A program made the position numbers and the translations under genes. A model generated the notes under the pieces. The model did not search any database. It was not told where the DNA came from and saw only the letters and a list, made by a program, of their open reading frames with translations. Shown piece after piece: positions 43,487-52,311 of a DNA stretch of 63,160 bases. Every line of letters starts with the position of its first letter. Position 1 is the stretch's first letter. The stretch spans positions 1 to 63,160 of the forward strand of contig JAGZIN010000013.1 in assembly GCA_018366195.1 (NCBI GenBank), read 5' to 3'. This stretch comes from Butyricicoccus pullicaecorum. Its GTDB lineage: Bacteria > Bacillota > Clostridia > Oscillospirales > Butyricicoccaceae.

Positions 43487-43517
43487 AAAAAGGGAGAGCA
43501 GAACTCTCCCTTTTTTA
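43487..43517. terminator. Bidirectional terminator between deacetylase and kptA
   Basis: AAAAGGGAGAG and CTCTCCCTTTT pair around CAGAA with A and T runs on each side; it serves both convergent genes. It overlaps the last codon of kptA slightly. Confidence 0.88.
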
Positions 43518-44048
43518 TTGCTTTTCGAGAAATTGTACAGGCACATTTTGTGTCAGCCAAACGCCGTTGGCAGAACGGTAAAACAGATAGCCCATTTGTG
43601 CCATCTGACCGCTGCATACCCGATACAATGCCAGATTACCATGTCGGATTCCGACCATACAGGCGGTTTCTGGGTCCTCCGACAGATGCACATAGAGACG
43701 TTCCTTGGAAATCAGTCCTTGTTCAGAAATCGAGGCAACATATTTTTCTCCGGTCCCATGCCATAAAAATTCAGGAGGCTCCACGGCTTCCAAATCCAAA
43801 TCGACTGCAATGGAGTGCCCCTGATTGGCACGAATCTGTGTTTTATCCTCATTAAAAGCATAACGCTGTTTGGCATCTGTGCGGACAATTTCTTCCAGCA
43901 TATTAAAGTTAAAGGGCAGGAATTTGCTCATACCGGAAATCAGTGCCTGTACATCTGCCCAGCCGTGCGCGTCCAGTGTAATTCCGATGGCTTGTGGCTT
44001 GTGACGCAAAACAAGGGACAGAAATTTACTTTCCTTGGTAAAAGACAT
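43515..44048 (-). CDS. kptA: RNA 2'-phosphotransferase (Tpt1/KptA family)
   Basis: This 177-aa enzyme of the Tpt1/KptA family moves an internal 2'-phosphate from RNA to NAD, giving ADP-ribose 1'',2''-cyclic phosphate. The N-terminal SKFLSLVLRHKPQAIGITLD and central RANQGHSIAVDLDLEAVEPPEFLWHGT hold the conserved Arg-His-Arg-type residues and the H-G-T motif; LYVHLSEDPETACMVG follows. Yeast Tpt1 finishes tRNA splicing, but bacteria lack that pathway and the true bacterial substrate is unclear. AAAGGAG precedes the ATG. Confidence 0.93.
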   Translation of the reverse strand: MSFTKESKFLSLVLRHKPQAIGITLDAHGWADVQALISGMSKFLPFNFNMLEEIVRTDAKQRYAFNEDKTQIRANQGHSIAVDLDLEAVEPPEFLWHGTGEKYVASISEQGLISKERLYVHLSEDPETACMVGIRHGNLALYRVCSGQMAQMGYLFYRSANGVWLTQNVPVQFLEKQ

Positions 44049-44064
44049 AAAAGAGGAACTCCTT

Positions 44065-44988
44065 TCAGTGAAGCCTTGGTGCAGAGGCGCTTAGCAGCTC
44101 GGTCAAGTAGCTGCGTGCGTCCAGTAATGTATGCAGGTGATAATTGAGGACAATACTATATTCCTCTGGTTTGGAATGGGAAACTGGGGACGGAAGCGCT
44201 ACACCCAGCGCAGCCAGCCGCTGCCGGTTTTTTTCGTTGGGTGTGCCCAGCGTATCCATTCCGCAAAGTGCAGACAGTGCCAGATACATTTTTTCGGCGA
44301 GCTGATAACAGCCGAACAGATAGGCAGATTCTTCTTTCCGCTGTTTGCGGTGTGGAAAAGGCTGTTCAGAAAAAATCCGGATTTCATCATGCAGACGACG
44401 CAGTTTTGTTTCAAAGGGCGGGAGCGCTGGATAGTGTCCGGAGAGCAGAAGTTCTTGCAGCGCCGAGAGATATGCCGCCGTGTATTCGCCGAATAGCCGC
44501 AGAATCAAGCTATGGTTGTTATAGGGCTTGAGGACTGCATTGATGGCAAAGCCCACAGCAAGCCCAATTGAGGTATCCAGAAAACGGCTGATGGCATAGG
44601 CAACCGGTGTGCCTCGCGTCGGGTCATACAGACAGACCGAGACAAATACGATACAGGTAAGCGGGACTGCAAAGCCGATTCGAAGGGGCTGACAGATGGG
44701 AATGAGTAAAATAAGACCCAAGCCGATGGCAATATAACGGTCATTTGGAAATAAAAGCGTAAAGAGACAGCCGGCAAGTGCGCCGCAGGTGATGCCTGCA
44801 AGCTGGGTGGTTGCGGCAGTGATGGCATCGGACAGGGTACGGCTCATGACCACAATAGCGCCGATGGCGGCAAAAATGGGCAGCGGGTTGGGACGCAGGC
44901 TGTCTAACAGGAGCGCAAGAACAACAGCGAGCCCGGTTTTGATGGTGCGAAGTCCGATGTGATAATGTGGCTGTGGGGAACGAGACAT
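44065..44988 (-). CDS. FUSC/aromatic acid exporter-like membrane protein (DUF939 type)
   Basis: This 307-aa protein begins with about six hydrophobic helices (TIKTGLAVVLALLLDSLRPN, IFAAIGAIVVMSRTLSDA, then LAGITCGALAGCLFTLLF and more) and ends in a soluble helical domain of about 140 residues, the layout of the aromatic acid exporter/FUSC family. It may export organic acids but the substrate is unknown. ATG 44988 follows AGGAGGAAT. kptA begins 16 bases downstream, so the pair may be one leftward operon. Confidence 0.84.
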   Translation of the reverse strand: MSRSPQPHYHIGLRTIKTGLAVVLALLLDSLRPNPLPIFAAIGAIVVMSRTLSDAITAATTQLAGITCGALAGCLFTLLFPNDRYIAIGLGLILLIPICQPLRIGFAVPLTCIVFVSVCLYDPTRGTPVAYAISRFLDTSIGLAVGFAINAVLKPYNNHSLILRLFGEYTAAYLSALQELLLSGHYPALPPFETKLRRLHDEIRIFSEQPFPHRKQRKEESAYLFGCYQLAEKMYLALSALCGMDTLGTPNEKNRQRLAALGVALPSPVSHSKPEEYSIVLNYHLHTLLDARSYLTELLSASAPRLH

Positions 44989-45133
44989 AGATTCCTCCTG
45001 TAAAAGGGATATGCTTTGCCGGCGCAAACCCCTTGAAGTATGTTTATGATACTACGGAATGACGGGTTAGGCAATACGGAAACCCAAAAATACAGGAAGA
45101 AAAACACAAAACGTCAAATTCACATCACATTCA

Positions 45134-45162
45134 TTGACTTTGTGTGTCCAATGTGCTAAAGT
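45134..45162 (+). promoter_or_regulatory. Promoter before the small Cys-rich membrane protein gene
   Basis: TTGACT, 17 bases, TAAAGT, about 70 bases before the start. Confidence 0.6.
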
Positions 45163-45233
45163 GGAACTATACATATTTGGAAGATGAAATGAAATCATCA
45201 TATCAAATAAAACCGTTGCTAGAGGTGACAAAT

Positions 45234-45515
45234 ATGAAAAAGGAACTGGGTTATGGTATGGCGCTTGCCGGCGTATTGGCTGGTGCTGGCGCGTTGGCTG
45301 TGGCACTCATGCGCAAGAAAAAGCGTGAGGAAATCTATCATGAAGCAGAGCTGAAGGCGATGAATGAGCTAGATGAAATGATGAATGATGGAAATGAGGA
45401 CACAATGGATTGCGATACCTGCTCTTGCGCAGATGCCTGTGCAGAGGTTTGCGCCGAGGCTGTTCCGCAGGAAGAAGAAACTGAAGAGACTCCAGAACCG
45501 CCCACAGTACCTTGA
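45234..45515 (+). CDS. Small membrane protein with acidic, Cys-rich tail, unknown function
   Basis: This 93-aa protein has one N-terminal glycine/alanine-rich membrane helix (MALAGVLAGAGALAVALM), a basic cytoplasmic flank (RKKKREE), a helical acidic stretch, and a cluster of cysteines (DCDTCSCADACAEVCAEA) before a Glu/Pro tail. The Cys spacing (C-x2-C-x-C-x3-C-x3-C) could bind metal, but it matches no family I know. ATG 45234 follows AGAGGTGAC. A terminator lies just downstream, before the radical SAM gene. Confidence 0.6.
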   Translation: MKKELGYGMALAGVLAGAGALAVALMRKKKREEIYHEAELKAMNELDEMMNDGNEDTMDCDTCSCADACAEVCAEAVPQEEETEETPEPPTVP

Positions 45516-45529
45516 TTTTATTGATGTCG

Positions 45530-45564
45530 AAACAGGCGAAGCCAATGTGCTCCGCCTGTTTTTT
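45530..45564 (+). terminator. Terminator after the small membrane protein gene
   Basis: AAACAGGCG and CGCCTGTTT pair with a 13-base loop, then TTTT. Confidence 0.75.
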
Positions 45565-45584
45565 CATGAGAGGAGAATGTAACT

Positions 45585-46457
45585 ATGATTCCGTATGAAG
45601 GCCGCGTATTTCGTCCGCCGTCCGAGGCGTATAGCTTGATTGTACAGGTGACCATTGGCTGTAGTCACAATAAATGTACATTTTGTGATATGTACAAAGA
45701 AAAATCGTTTCGAATTCGCAAGCTGGAGGAGATTTATCACGATTTTGACCTTGCCCGTCAGGCTTATCGCCGCGTCGAGCGCATCTTTTTGGCAGATGGC
45801 GATGCCCTCATGTGCCAGACTGCGCACATGGCAGAGATTTTGCGCTATATTCAAAAAGTGTTCCCCGAATGTGAGCGGGTGACAAGCTATGGCTCTCCCG
45901 CCTCGATTCTGGTGAAAAAGCAGGAAGATTTGAATTTGCTGCATGAGCTGGGATTGGATATGATTTATATGGGTCTGGAGTCCGGTTCTGATGAGGTGCT
46001 GCGCCGTGTCAATAAGGGAGAAACAGCAGCAGAAATCGTTCGCGCTGGACAGATGGTCAAGCAGGCTGGTATGAAGCTTTCTGTGACCTGTATTGCAGGG
46101 CTTGGCTCTCTGGAGCTTTCTCATACCCATGCCGTAGAGACCGCACGGGCGCTTTCTCAAATGAAGCCGGAGTATATCGGGCTTTTGACGCTGCTCTTTG
46201 AATTGCCGACTCCACTCATGGAGGATTGGCAGGCAGGGCGCTTTTACCTGATGAAGCCAATCGAGATTGCACAGGAGACTCTGGTGCTGCTCGAACAGAT
46301 TGACTGTGAAGGCAGTGTGTTCCGTGCCAATCATGCGTCAAATTACGTGAATCTTGCAGGTACACTCAATCAGGACAGAGAAGCCATGTGCCAAAAGCTG
46401 CGCGCAGCGCTGGACGGACAGGTACGGTTCAAGAGCGAAGCATTCCGTGCGAGATGA
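45585..46457 (+). CDS. Radical SAM protein (Elp3/MiaB-like domain), unknown reaction
   Basis: This 290-aa radical SAM protein has the cluster motif TIGCSHNKCTFCDMYK, with spacing C-x4-C-x2-C rather than the usual C-x3-C-x2-C. The barrel continues with IFLADGDALM, SYGSPASIL and MIYMGLESGSDEVLRRVNKG, which are typical of the Elp3/B12-binding-like subgroup. No extra cluster or TRAM domain is visible. I recall similar stand-alone proteins in many anaerobes with unknown substrates. GAGAGGAGA precedes the ATG. Confidence 0.86.
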   Translation: MIPYEGRVFRPPSEAYSLIVQVTIGCSHNKCTFCDMYKEKSFRIRKLEEIYHDFDLARQAYRRVERIFLADGDALMCQTAHMAEILRYIQKVFPECERVTSYGSPASILVKKQEDLNLLHELGLDMIYMGLESGSDEVLRRVNKGETAAEIVRAGQMVKQAGMKLSVTCIAGLGSLELSHTHAVETARALSQMKPEYIGLLTLLFELPTPLMEDWQAGRFYLMKPIEIAQETLVLLEQIDCEGSVFRANHASNYVNLAGTLNQDREAMCQKLRAALDGQVRFKSEAFRAR

Positions 46458-46621
46458 TTTCTGCGGATTCAGCGAAAACAAACAGGAAACGGGCAAAAAG
46501 AACGCCAAAAACTGGGATATTTTTTAGAGGATTGGCAGGACAAAACCCATGGAACGTGATATAATGAAAAGCAAACAGGGCGGTTTACAAAACATACCAT
46601 GTGATATCAAAGGGGATTTGG

Positions 46622-46651
46622 TTGCAATTCACATATATCGTATGATATAAT
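46622..46651 (+). promoter_or_regulatory. Promoter before the phospholipase-like gene
   Basis: TTGCAA, 18 bases, TATAAT. A second TATAAT-like box lies upstream at about 46560. A small perfect hairpin, ACGGCAT / ATGCCGT, sits at 46721-46739 in the leader. Confidence 0.5.
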
Positions 46652-46772
46652 AAAATCGTTCGGATTACATCAATGATTCAGAACAGTATAGCCACTTTTT
46701 GGGGTTCAGAAAGTAATTCAACGGCATAAGCTATGCCGTATGTTCATTTTTTGTTTCGTCTGGAGGAGCAGC

Positions 46773-47369
46773 ATGGATTCCATTTCTCATACTCGCGTTG
46801 CCAATCTGTTATTGGCTCATATTGAGACCGAGACTGGCGTGACCTTTGATGCGAATGCCTTTCGTTACGGAAATCTCAAGCCCGATTTGACCGGTACATA
46901 TTTGACCAAACGGCATTACCCTTCCATCATGTTTGAAGAGGTCAAGGATAAGATTCGTACATTCTGTCAGAATTATACGCTGGGTGATGTCAATGGACGG
47001 GAATTGTCGGTTGACTTGGGTGAAATCTGCCATTATTTAACAGATTTCTTTTGCTATCCGCATAATGATGATATCTATCCGCATGGTTTGTTCCTGCATT
47101 ACGTCTATGAAAAGCGCGTTGCCCTATGCCTGAGACGCAGCCTCACCGAGGCATATTTTGAAGGCTGGGTGGAAGATATTTCTGCACCGTTTCATGCAGA
47201 GGCACTGATTGCCCGCATTGAAAAGCTGCACGCAAAATATAAGGCGCTGCCGCATCACAGCATGGTCAGTGATATGGAATTCATTTGTCAGGTGACCACG
47301 CTCTGTGTGAAGGGAATCATCAATATTTCGTATGTTGGCAGCGAAGAAAAGACAGGTATCACAGCATAA
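46773..47369 (+). CDS. Zinc-dependent phospholipase C-like protein
   Basis: This 198-aa protein resembles the zinc-dependent phospholipase C/S1-P1 nuclease helical fold. It shows the conserved His and Asp pattern: ISHTRVANLLL, NLKPDLTGTYL, ICHYLTDFFCYPHN and a final KALPHHSMVSDMEF. There is no signal peptide, so unlike secreted toxins it probably acts inside the cell; many gut Firmicutes have such short forms of unknown role. ATG 46773 follows GGAGGAG; an upstream in-frame ATG has none. Confidence 0.78.
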   Translation: MDSISHTRVANLLLAHIETETGVTFDANAFRYGNLKPDLTGTYLTKRHYPSIMFEEVKDKIRTFCQNYTLGDVNGRELSVDLGEICHYLTDFFCYPHNDDIYPHGLFLHYVYEKRVALCLRRSLTEAYFEGWVEDISAPFHAEALIARIEKLHAKYKALPHHSMVSDMEFICQVTTLCVKGIINISYVGSEEKTGITA

Positions 47370-47370
47370 T

Positions 47371-47406
47371 AAAAAACGCATCCTAATGGATAGGGTGCGT
47401 TTTTTT
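47371..47406. terminator. Bidirectional terminator
   Basis: AAAAAACGCAtCCT and AGGgTGCGTTTTTT pair; it lies between the phospholipase-like gene and the leftward acetyltransferase gene. Confidence 0.85.
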
Positions 47407-47409
47407 ACT

Positions 47410-48000
47410 CTAATTGATGGAAATTGGTGTGCTGAGCAATTCTTGTACCAGCTCAGCTGGTAAATCTGGAAAGGAAATCAAAGGTTCAGGCTCTGTAACA
47501 CGCTGCCGCAATGGGTATTCCAGCCATACAATATCGTGCCATGAGCCAGACTTCCAGCCGCTTCGAGGAAACAGCCCCACTCGCTGAAAACCGATGGACT
47601 CATGAAAGGCAATGCTGCTTCCGGGAGCAGTGACACAGGCATAGGCGGTTACGATATTTTGATGCCGCAGCAGAGCAAGAAGTGTTTGGTAGAGCCGTGT
47701 TCCAAGATGATGCCGCTGGAAGTCCAAGGACAGGTAAATGGACAGTTCTACGTCCCAGTGAAAGCCCATGCGCGGGTGAAAGGGAGCGGCATAAGCGTAT
47801 CCGATGGCTGTGCCGTTCTGCTCTGCAACGAGATAAGGATAATGTGCGGTGATGGAGCGAATTCGTTCGGTAAATTCTGCGCACGATGGCACATCATATT
47901 CAAGGGAAATTGCAGTTTGGCTGACATAGGGGGCGTAGATTGCAAGCAATGCAGGGGCGTCCTCTGGAACAGCTGGACGAATGGTGATTTGCGGTAACAT
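47410..48000 (-). CDS. GNAT family N-acetyltransferase (phosphinothricin acetyltransferase-like)
   Basis: This 196-aa acetyltransferase starts QITIRPAVPEDAPALLAIYAPYV, like the Pat/Bar/YncA group, and has the acetyl-CoA pyrophosphate loop region LDFQRHHLGTRLYQTLLALL and the typical FHESIGFQRVGLFPRSGWKSG and WHDIVWLEYPL ending. Members acetylate amino-acid-like amines (phosphinothricin, methionine sulfoximine); the physiological substrate is unknown. Start 48000 follows TTGGAGG; the longer upstream frame lies inside the dacF end. Confidence 0.86.
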   Translation of the reverse strand: MLPQITIRPAVPEDAPALLAIYAPYVSQTAISLEYDVPSCAEFTERIRSITAHYPYLVAEQNGTAIGYAYAAPFHPRMGFHWDVELSIYLSLDFQRHHLGTRLYQTLLALLRHQNIVTAYACVTAPGSSIAFHESIGFQRVGLFPRSGWKSGSWHDIVWLEYPLRQRVTEPEPLISFPDLPAELVQELLSTPISIN

Positions 48001-48020
48001 GGGGACCTCCAAGGTTGGAT

Positions 48021-49289
48021 TTAGAATCGTCTGCGGCGGTGCGAGCCGCGTCGGATATGATGCCGCCGGCGTGGAACGCGCCGCTGAAAAGGGGTACTTT
48101 TTTTGACAGTATGGATTGCAGTAAACCACATACCGAGTAAGGTGATGAGCATTGAGGCAATGAGCTGTTCAACGAATCTTGACGAATCGTTTTCGTCAGA
48201 TGGCGCAGGACGAATATCACAGGGGAGCGGATATGGCATCGTACGCATCACCTGTGTGCTACCATTGCGGGTAATTTGTAACGTGCGCAGACCGAGCGCA
48301 TTGGCTTGCTGAGAGAGAGAAAGTGCCTGTGCGTCGGTTCCGATTGGGAGCGTTACAGAGACCGGTGCGCAATCTGTGCCGATTTCGGCTCCTGTCTGTG
48401 CAGCAAGCGTGGCAACCTGTTCCCCATGCAGCGTGACGGTATGAAACGTGCCAAAGCCATAGGCGAACAGCGTGCGCATATCACGCCATGTGTAGTAGCG
48501 GTTGCCGGAAGCACCGAGGGAAACTGCAATTAAGGTCATACCGTCTTTGCGGGCAATCATGACCTGTGTGTGCTGCGCTTTGCTGGTGTAGCCGTTTTTA
48601 CCAGCGAGTGCATCAGGAGTGTAGAACGCCGAATCCTTACGCAGCATACGCTGTTTGGTATAGAAGGTACGCGGTGCGGCGTGCTTGTTGGTTGCGGGCA
48701 TGGTATAGGTCTGTGCACCGGAAATCTGCAAAAAGCGCGGCTCCTCCAGCAATGCGGCCGTGATGCGTGCAAGGTCGCGCGCTGTGACAAGATGCGAGGG
48801 GGCGTCCAGTCCGTGGGCATTTTCAAAGTGGCTGTTCGTGCAGCCAAGTGCAGCAGCACGCAAATTCATCATACGGGCAAAGGCTGCCTGTGAACCGGCA
48901 ACGGCTTCTGCCAGCACATTGGCAGCATCGTTTGCCGATTGCATGAGTGTTGCATAGAGCATGTCCTGCAAGGTGACCATTTCTCCGGCAGCCAGACCAA
49001 TGTGTGTGGAGTCGCGTTCGATTTGTACCGCGGTGTCCGATACCGTAACCGTTTTTGACAAATCATCGACCTGTTCCAACACGAGGAGTGCGGTCATCAG
49101 TTTGGTCACAGAGGCAGGCGGTGCGGGTACATCTGCATTTTTCTCGTATAATGTTTGACCGGATTCTGCACAGTATAGAATGGCCTCTGCGCCGTAAAGC
49201 GGTTCTTGCAAAGCAGGGGCGGCAGAGGCTGTGCTGCCAAATAGGGTAAGCAATGTGAGCAGTGCACAGCACAGCAAACGGACGAACAT
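48021..49289 (-). CDS. dacF: Serine-type D-alanyl-D-alanine carboxypeptidase (S11 family)
   Basis: This 422-aa precursor has a signal peptide (RLLCCALLTLLTLFGSTASAA) and a penicillin-binding D,D-carboxypeptidase domain. The catalytic PASVTKLMTALLV (S-x-x-K) and QSANDAANVL (S-x-N) are present, but the third motif, usually K-T-G, reads LAGKNGYTSKA, that is K-N-G. A PBP5-like C-terminal beta domain follows, then a membrane helix (LIASMLITLLGMWFTAIHTV) and a very Arg/His-rich tail of about 25 residues. It trims stem peptides at the membrane surface. GAAGGGAG precedes the ATG. Confidence 0.91.
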   Translation of the reverse strand: MFVRLLCCALLTLLTLFGSTASAAPALQEPLYGAEAILYCAESGQTLYEKNADVPAPPASVTKLMTALLVLEQVDDLSKTVTVSDTAVQIERDSTHIGLAAGEMVTLQDMLYATLMQSANDAANVLAEAVAGSQAAFARMMNLRAAALGCTNSHFENAHGLDAPSHLVTARDLARITAALLEEPRFLQISGAQTYTMPATNKHAAPRTFYTKQRMLRKDSAFYTPDALAGKNGYTSKAQHTQVMIARKDGMTLIAVSLGASGNRYYTWRDMRTLFAYGFGTFHTVTLHGEQVATLAAQTGAEIGTDCAPVSVTLPIGTDAQALSLSQQANALGLRTLQITRNGSTQVMRTMPYPLPCDIRPAPSDENDSSRFVEQLIASMLITLLGMWFTAIHTVKKSTPFQRRVPRRRHHIRRGSHRRRRF

Positions 49290-49376
49290 GAGATTGCTCC
49301 CTTCTTACACGTTGTTTCCATCATACACTATTTACGGGGCGTGTTCAAGTGTCGAGCAGCAGAAGCTGTAAGATGG

Positions 49377-49405
49377 TTGTAACAGAATGAAAATTTTGCT
49401 ATAAT
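49377..49405 (+). promoter_or_regulatory. Promoter of the DUF1294/cation efflux/pyrC group
   Basis: TTGTAA, 17 bases, TATAAT, about 45 bases before the first gene. Confidence 0.65.
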
Positions 49406-49449
49406 AACACAAACAAAGCCTCAACAGGATAGAAAGGAGTGTATAGCAC

Positions 49450-49743
49450 GTGGAATGGATTGGGATTCTCTATCTTGTGACGGTCAATGTATTGGGTGCA
49501 GGTGCGGTGGTTTTGGATAAATGGCTGGCACAGCATCAAAAATGGAGAATTCGGGAACGAACCTTGTTTTTGTATTGCTGGCTGGGCGGCTGTCCGCTGG
49601 TGTATGCAGCCTTAAAAGGGTGTCGGCATAAAACGCTGCATCGTTCCTTCATGTGGGGAATTCCTGCAATTTTTATATTACAAATGGTAATTATATTTCT
49701 GGTATTATACATTGGGTATCGAAATGGGGTTTGGTTTACATGA
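49450..49743 (+). CDS. DUF1294 family small membrane protein
   Basis: This 97-aa protein has three or four hydrophobic helices and the DUF1294 hallmark VLDKWLAQHQKWRIRERTLFLYCWLGGCPLVYAAL, including the K-x-x-A and R-I-x-E pattern. Function is unknown. The GTG start is chosen because AAAGGAG stands ten bases before it. Its TGA overlaps the ATG of the cation efflux gene by four bases (ATGA), which implies coupling. Confidence 0.85.
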   Translation: MEWIGILYLVTVNVLGAGAVVLDKWLAQHQKWRIRERTLFLYCWLGGCPLVYAALKGCRHKTLHRSFMWGIPAIFILQMVIIFLVLYIGYRNGVWFT

Positions 49744-50918
49744 CACAGTTTTTGATTGCGCATTTTATTGGCGAAGCGTGCGACAATGTACGTGATGCAC
49801 GGATACGAGAGCGTTATGGTGTGCTGTCCGGTGTCGTGGGGATTGCCTGTAATGTGCTGCTGTTTGCGGCAAAGCTGCTCATTGGTTGGCTGACAGGAGC
49901 CGTCTCGGTTGCAGCAGATGCGTTTAATAACCTTTCTGATGGACTATCCTCGCTGATTTCCATTGTGGGATTTAAGGTATCCGGACGTGCGCCGGACGCA
50001 CAGCACCCATTTGGATATGGACGAACGGAATATATTGCGGGGCTGATTGTTTCCATGCTGATTTGTGTGGTTGGCGTGCAGTTTTTGCAGACCTCTGTGG
50101 AACGCATTCTGCACCCGAAGGCAGTCTCCTTTACTTGGACGGCGGCAGCGGTCTTGGTTCTTACCATGCTGGTTAAATTGTGGCTCGGCACATTCAATCG
50201 TTCGCTGGGCAGGCGGATTGAATCTCCAACCCTGCTCGCTGCCATGCAGGACAGCTTAAATGACGTGGTAACGACCGGCGTTGTGTTGGTGGGTATGATA
50301 GCAGGACAGTTTACCAACATGCCGGTAGATGGCGTTGTCGGCATTATGGTTGCCTTTTTTATTATATGGTCAGGTATTTGCATTGCGCGGGATACCTTTA
50401 GTCCGCTGATTGGGCAGGCGGCTGACCCGCAGATTGCGCATGATATTGCGGACACGGTGCTGCAATATCCAAGCATTTTGGGAATCCATGATTTGATTAT
50501 CCACAATTATGGGGTTGGAAAATCGCTTGCCTCTCTGCATGCAGAGGTGCCGGATACGGCAGATATTGTTGCGGTACACGAGCTGATTGATGAAGCCGAA
50601 CGCAAGGTTTGGGAAAAAACTGGTGTATATACGGTGATTCACATGGACCCTGTGCGGGTTGGCGATCCCCGAATTGACGCAATGCGCGAGATGACGCTGG
50701 GGATTTTACAAAAAATCGATCCGGCACTGACCATGCACGATTTTCGGGTTGTGGAGGGAGAGCGCAGAATCAATTTGATTTTTGATGTCATTGTTCCGTT
50801 TGGATATACAAAGGAACAAAAGGAAGAAATCAATGCCCGCATTGTGACAGGACTGCGCGCACAGGATAAGCGATATCAGCCGGTGGTTACGCTGGAACAC
50901 ACGATGACGATACAATGA
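49740..50918 (+). CDS. Cation diffusion facilitator family transporter
   Basis: This 392-aa CDF protein exports divalent metals (zinc, manganese, iron or cobalt) by proton exchange. Six helices are present with the metal-binding motifs SVAADAFNNLSDGLSSL (D-x-x-x-N-x-x-D) and LAAMQDSLNDVVTT (D-x-x-x-D). The C-terminal cytoplasmic domain is long (VIHMDPVRVGDPRID onward, with a second ferredoxin-like half). The first motif is D-x-x-x-x-x-x-D type with N, often seen in manganese or iron exporters. An upstream in-frame start exists, but 49740 overlaps the DUF1294 stop as ATGA. Confidence 0.9.
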   Translation: MTQFLIAHFIGEACDNVRDARIRERYGVLSGVVGIACNVLLFAAKLLIGWLTGAVSVAADAFNNLSDGLSSLISIVGFKVSGRAPDAQHPFGYGRTEYIAGLIVSMLICVVGVQFLQTSVERILHPKAVSFTWTAAAVLVLTMLVKLWLGTFNRSLGRRIESPTLLAAMQDSLNDVVTTGVVLVGMIAGQFTNMPVDGVVGIMVAFFIIWSGICIARDTFSPLIGQAADPQIAHDIADTVLQYPSILGIHDLIIHNYGVGKSLASLHAEVPDTADIVAVHELIDEAERKVWEKTGVYTVIHMDPVRVGDPRIDAMREMTLGILQKIDPALTMHDFRVVEGERRINLIFDVIVPFGYTKEQKEEINARIVTGLRAQDKRYQPVVTLEHTMTIQ

Positions 50919-50940
50919 AACCTACAAGGAGGATTTTCCC

Positions 50941-52218
50941 ATGCTGTTGATTCGAAATGCACAGGTCATGGACCCATACACAGGATTAGATGAAAAGAGA
51001 GAGATTTTGATTGATGATAACGGAATCATTTCCGCGCTGGATACAAGCGTAGATGCTCCGCAGGACTGCCCCGTTTTGGACGCAATGGGCAAGACCATTT
51101 GCCCGGGACTGGTTGACACACATGTACATTTCCGTGACCCCGGGCAGAAGGAAAAGGAAGATGTGGCTTCGGGTATGCGTGCTGCCGCGGCGGGTGGATT
51201 TACGACCGTAGTCTGCATGGCGAATACCATACCCACCTGTGACAATGTGGAGACACTGCGCTATGTGCAGCAGCAGGCACAGAACGCAGGAGACTTTGTC
51301 CATGTGAAGCAGGCGTGTTCGATTACAAAGGGGCTGAAAGGTGCTGAGCTGACGGATTTTTCTGCACTGCTTGCCGCTGGTGCGCCCGGATTTACTGACG
51401 ATGGACTGAACCTGACAGATATGAACCTGTGTCTGACAGCGATGGAGCGGGCGGTACAGGAGGATACACTGCTGTCTTTTCATGAGGAGGACCGCTCGCT
51501 GGTGCTGTCGGCAGGCGTGAATTTTGGCTCTGCGGCTGCCAAGGAGCTTGGGGTTCTGGGAGCAAAGTCTGCGGCAGAGGAGGCGATGGTGGCACGAGAT
51601 ATTGCGCTTGCTTTACGGAGCGGGGCGCGGATTGTGTTCCAGCATATTTCGAGCGGGTTGTCCGTAGACCTGATTCGCGCAGGCAAAGCGTTGGGCGCCA
51701 AGATTTACTGCGAGGTCACACCGCACCATATTTCGCTGACAGAGGACGCGGTTTGTCAATACGGAACCTATGCAAGAATGAATCCGCCGCTGCGAAAAGA
51801 AGCCGACCGGCAGGCGCTGATTCGCGGATTGCAGGACGGTACCGTGGACATGATTGCAACCGACCACGCCCCCCATACGGCAGAGGAAAAAGCACGCATT
51901 TTTGGACAAGCTCCGTCTGGAATTACTGGCTTGGAAACGGCTTTTTCGGTATGTAATACCTATCTTGTGCGCACGGGTGCGCTCACAAAGATGCAGCTTT
52001 TGGAAAAAATGTCGCGCAATCCTGCCCAGATTTATCGTTTTGCGGATAAGTCGATTGCTGTGGGAAACCGTGCAGAGCTTGCCATGCTGGACTGGGATTG
52101 CGAAAAAATATACAAAACGTATTATTCAAAGGGAATTAACACACCGTATACCAACATGCCGTTGGTGGGTTCGGCAATTTGTACGATTATGGGAGACCAA
52201 GTTGTGAAGATTTCATAA
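50941..52218 (+). CDS. pyrC: Dihydroorotase
   Basis: This 425-aa zinc amidohydrolase cyclises N-carbamoyl-aspartate to dihydroorotate in pyrimidine synthesis. PGLVDTHVHFRDPGQ supplies two zinc histidines and substrate contacts, GFTDDG and FHEEDRSL follow, VTPHHISLTED adds a histidine ligand, and MIATDHAPHTAEEK holds the catalytic Asp. Type I (Bacillus-like) length. It has AAGGAGG and lies 22 bases after the efflux gene; other pyr genes are not in this window. Confidence 0.95.
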   Translation: MLLIRNAQVMDPYTGLDEKREILIDDNGIISALDTSVDAPQDCPVLDAMGKTICPGLVDTHVHFRDPGQKEKEDVASGMRAAAAGGFTTVVCMANTIPTCDNVETLRYVQQQAQNAGDFVHVKQACSITKGLKGAELTDFSALLAAGAPGFTDDGLNLTDMNLCLTAMERAVQEDTLLSFHEEDRSLVLSAGVNFGSAAAKELGVLGAKSAAEEAMVARDIALALRSGARIVFQHISSGLSVDLIRAGKALGAKIYCEVTPHHISLTEDAVCQYGTYARMNPPLRKEADRQALIRGLQDGTVDMIATDHAPHTAEEKARIFGQAPSGITGLETAFSVCNTYLVRTGALTKMQLLEKMSRNPAQIYRFADKSIAVGNRAELAMLDWDCEKIYKTYYSKGINTPYTNMPLVGSAICTIMGDQVVKIS

Positions 52219-52311
52219 AAAGATTGATAAATTTTACAATTGTGAATTGATTTATTCTATAAAATAGGCTACTATGGTAAGTAAGAAACAGTATGAAATG
52301 AGGAGTGCGAT

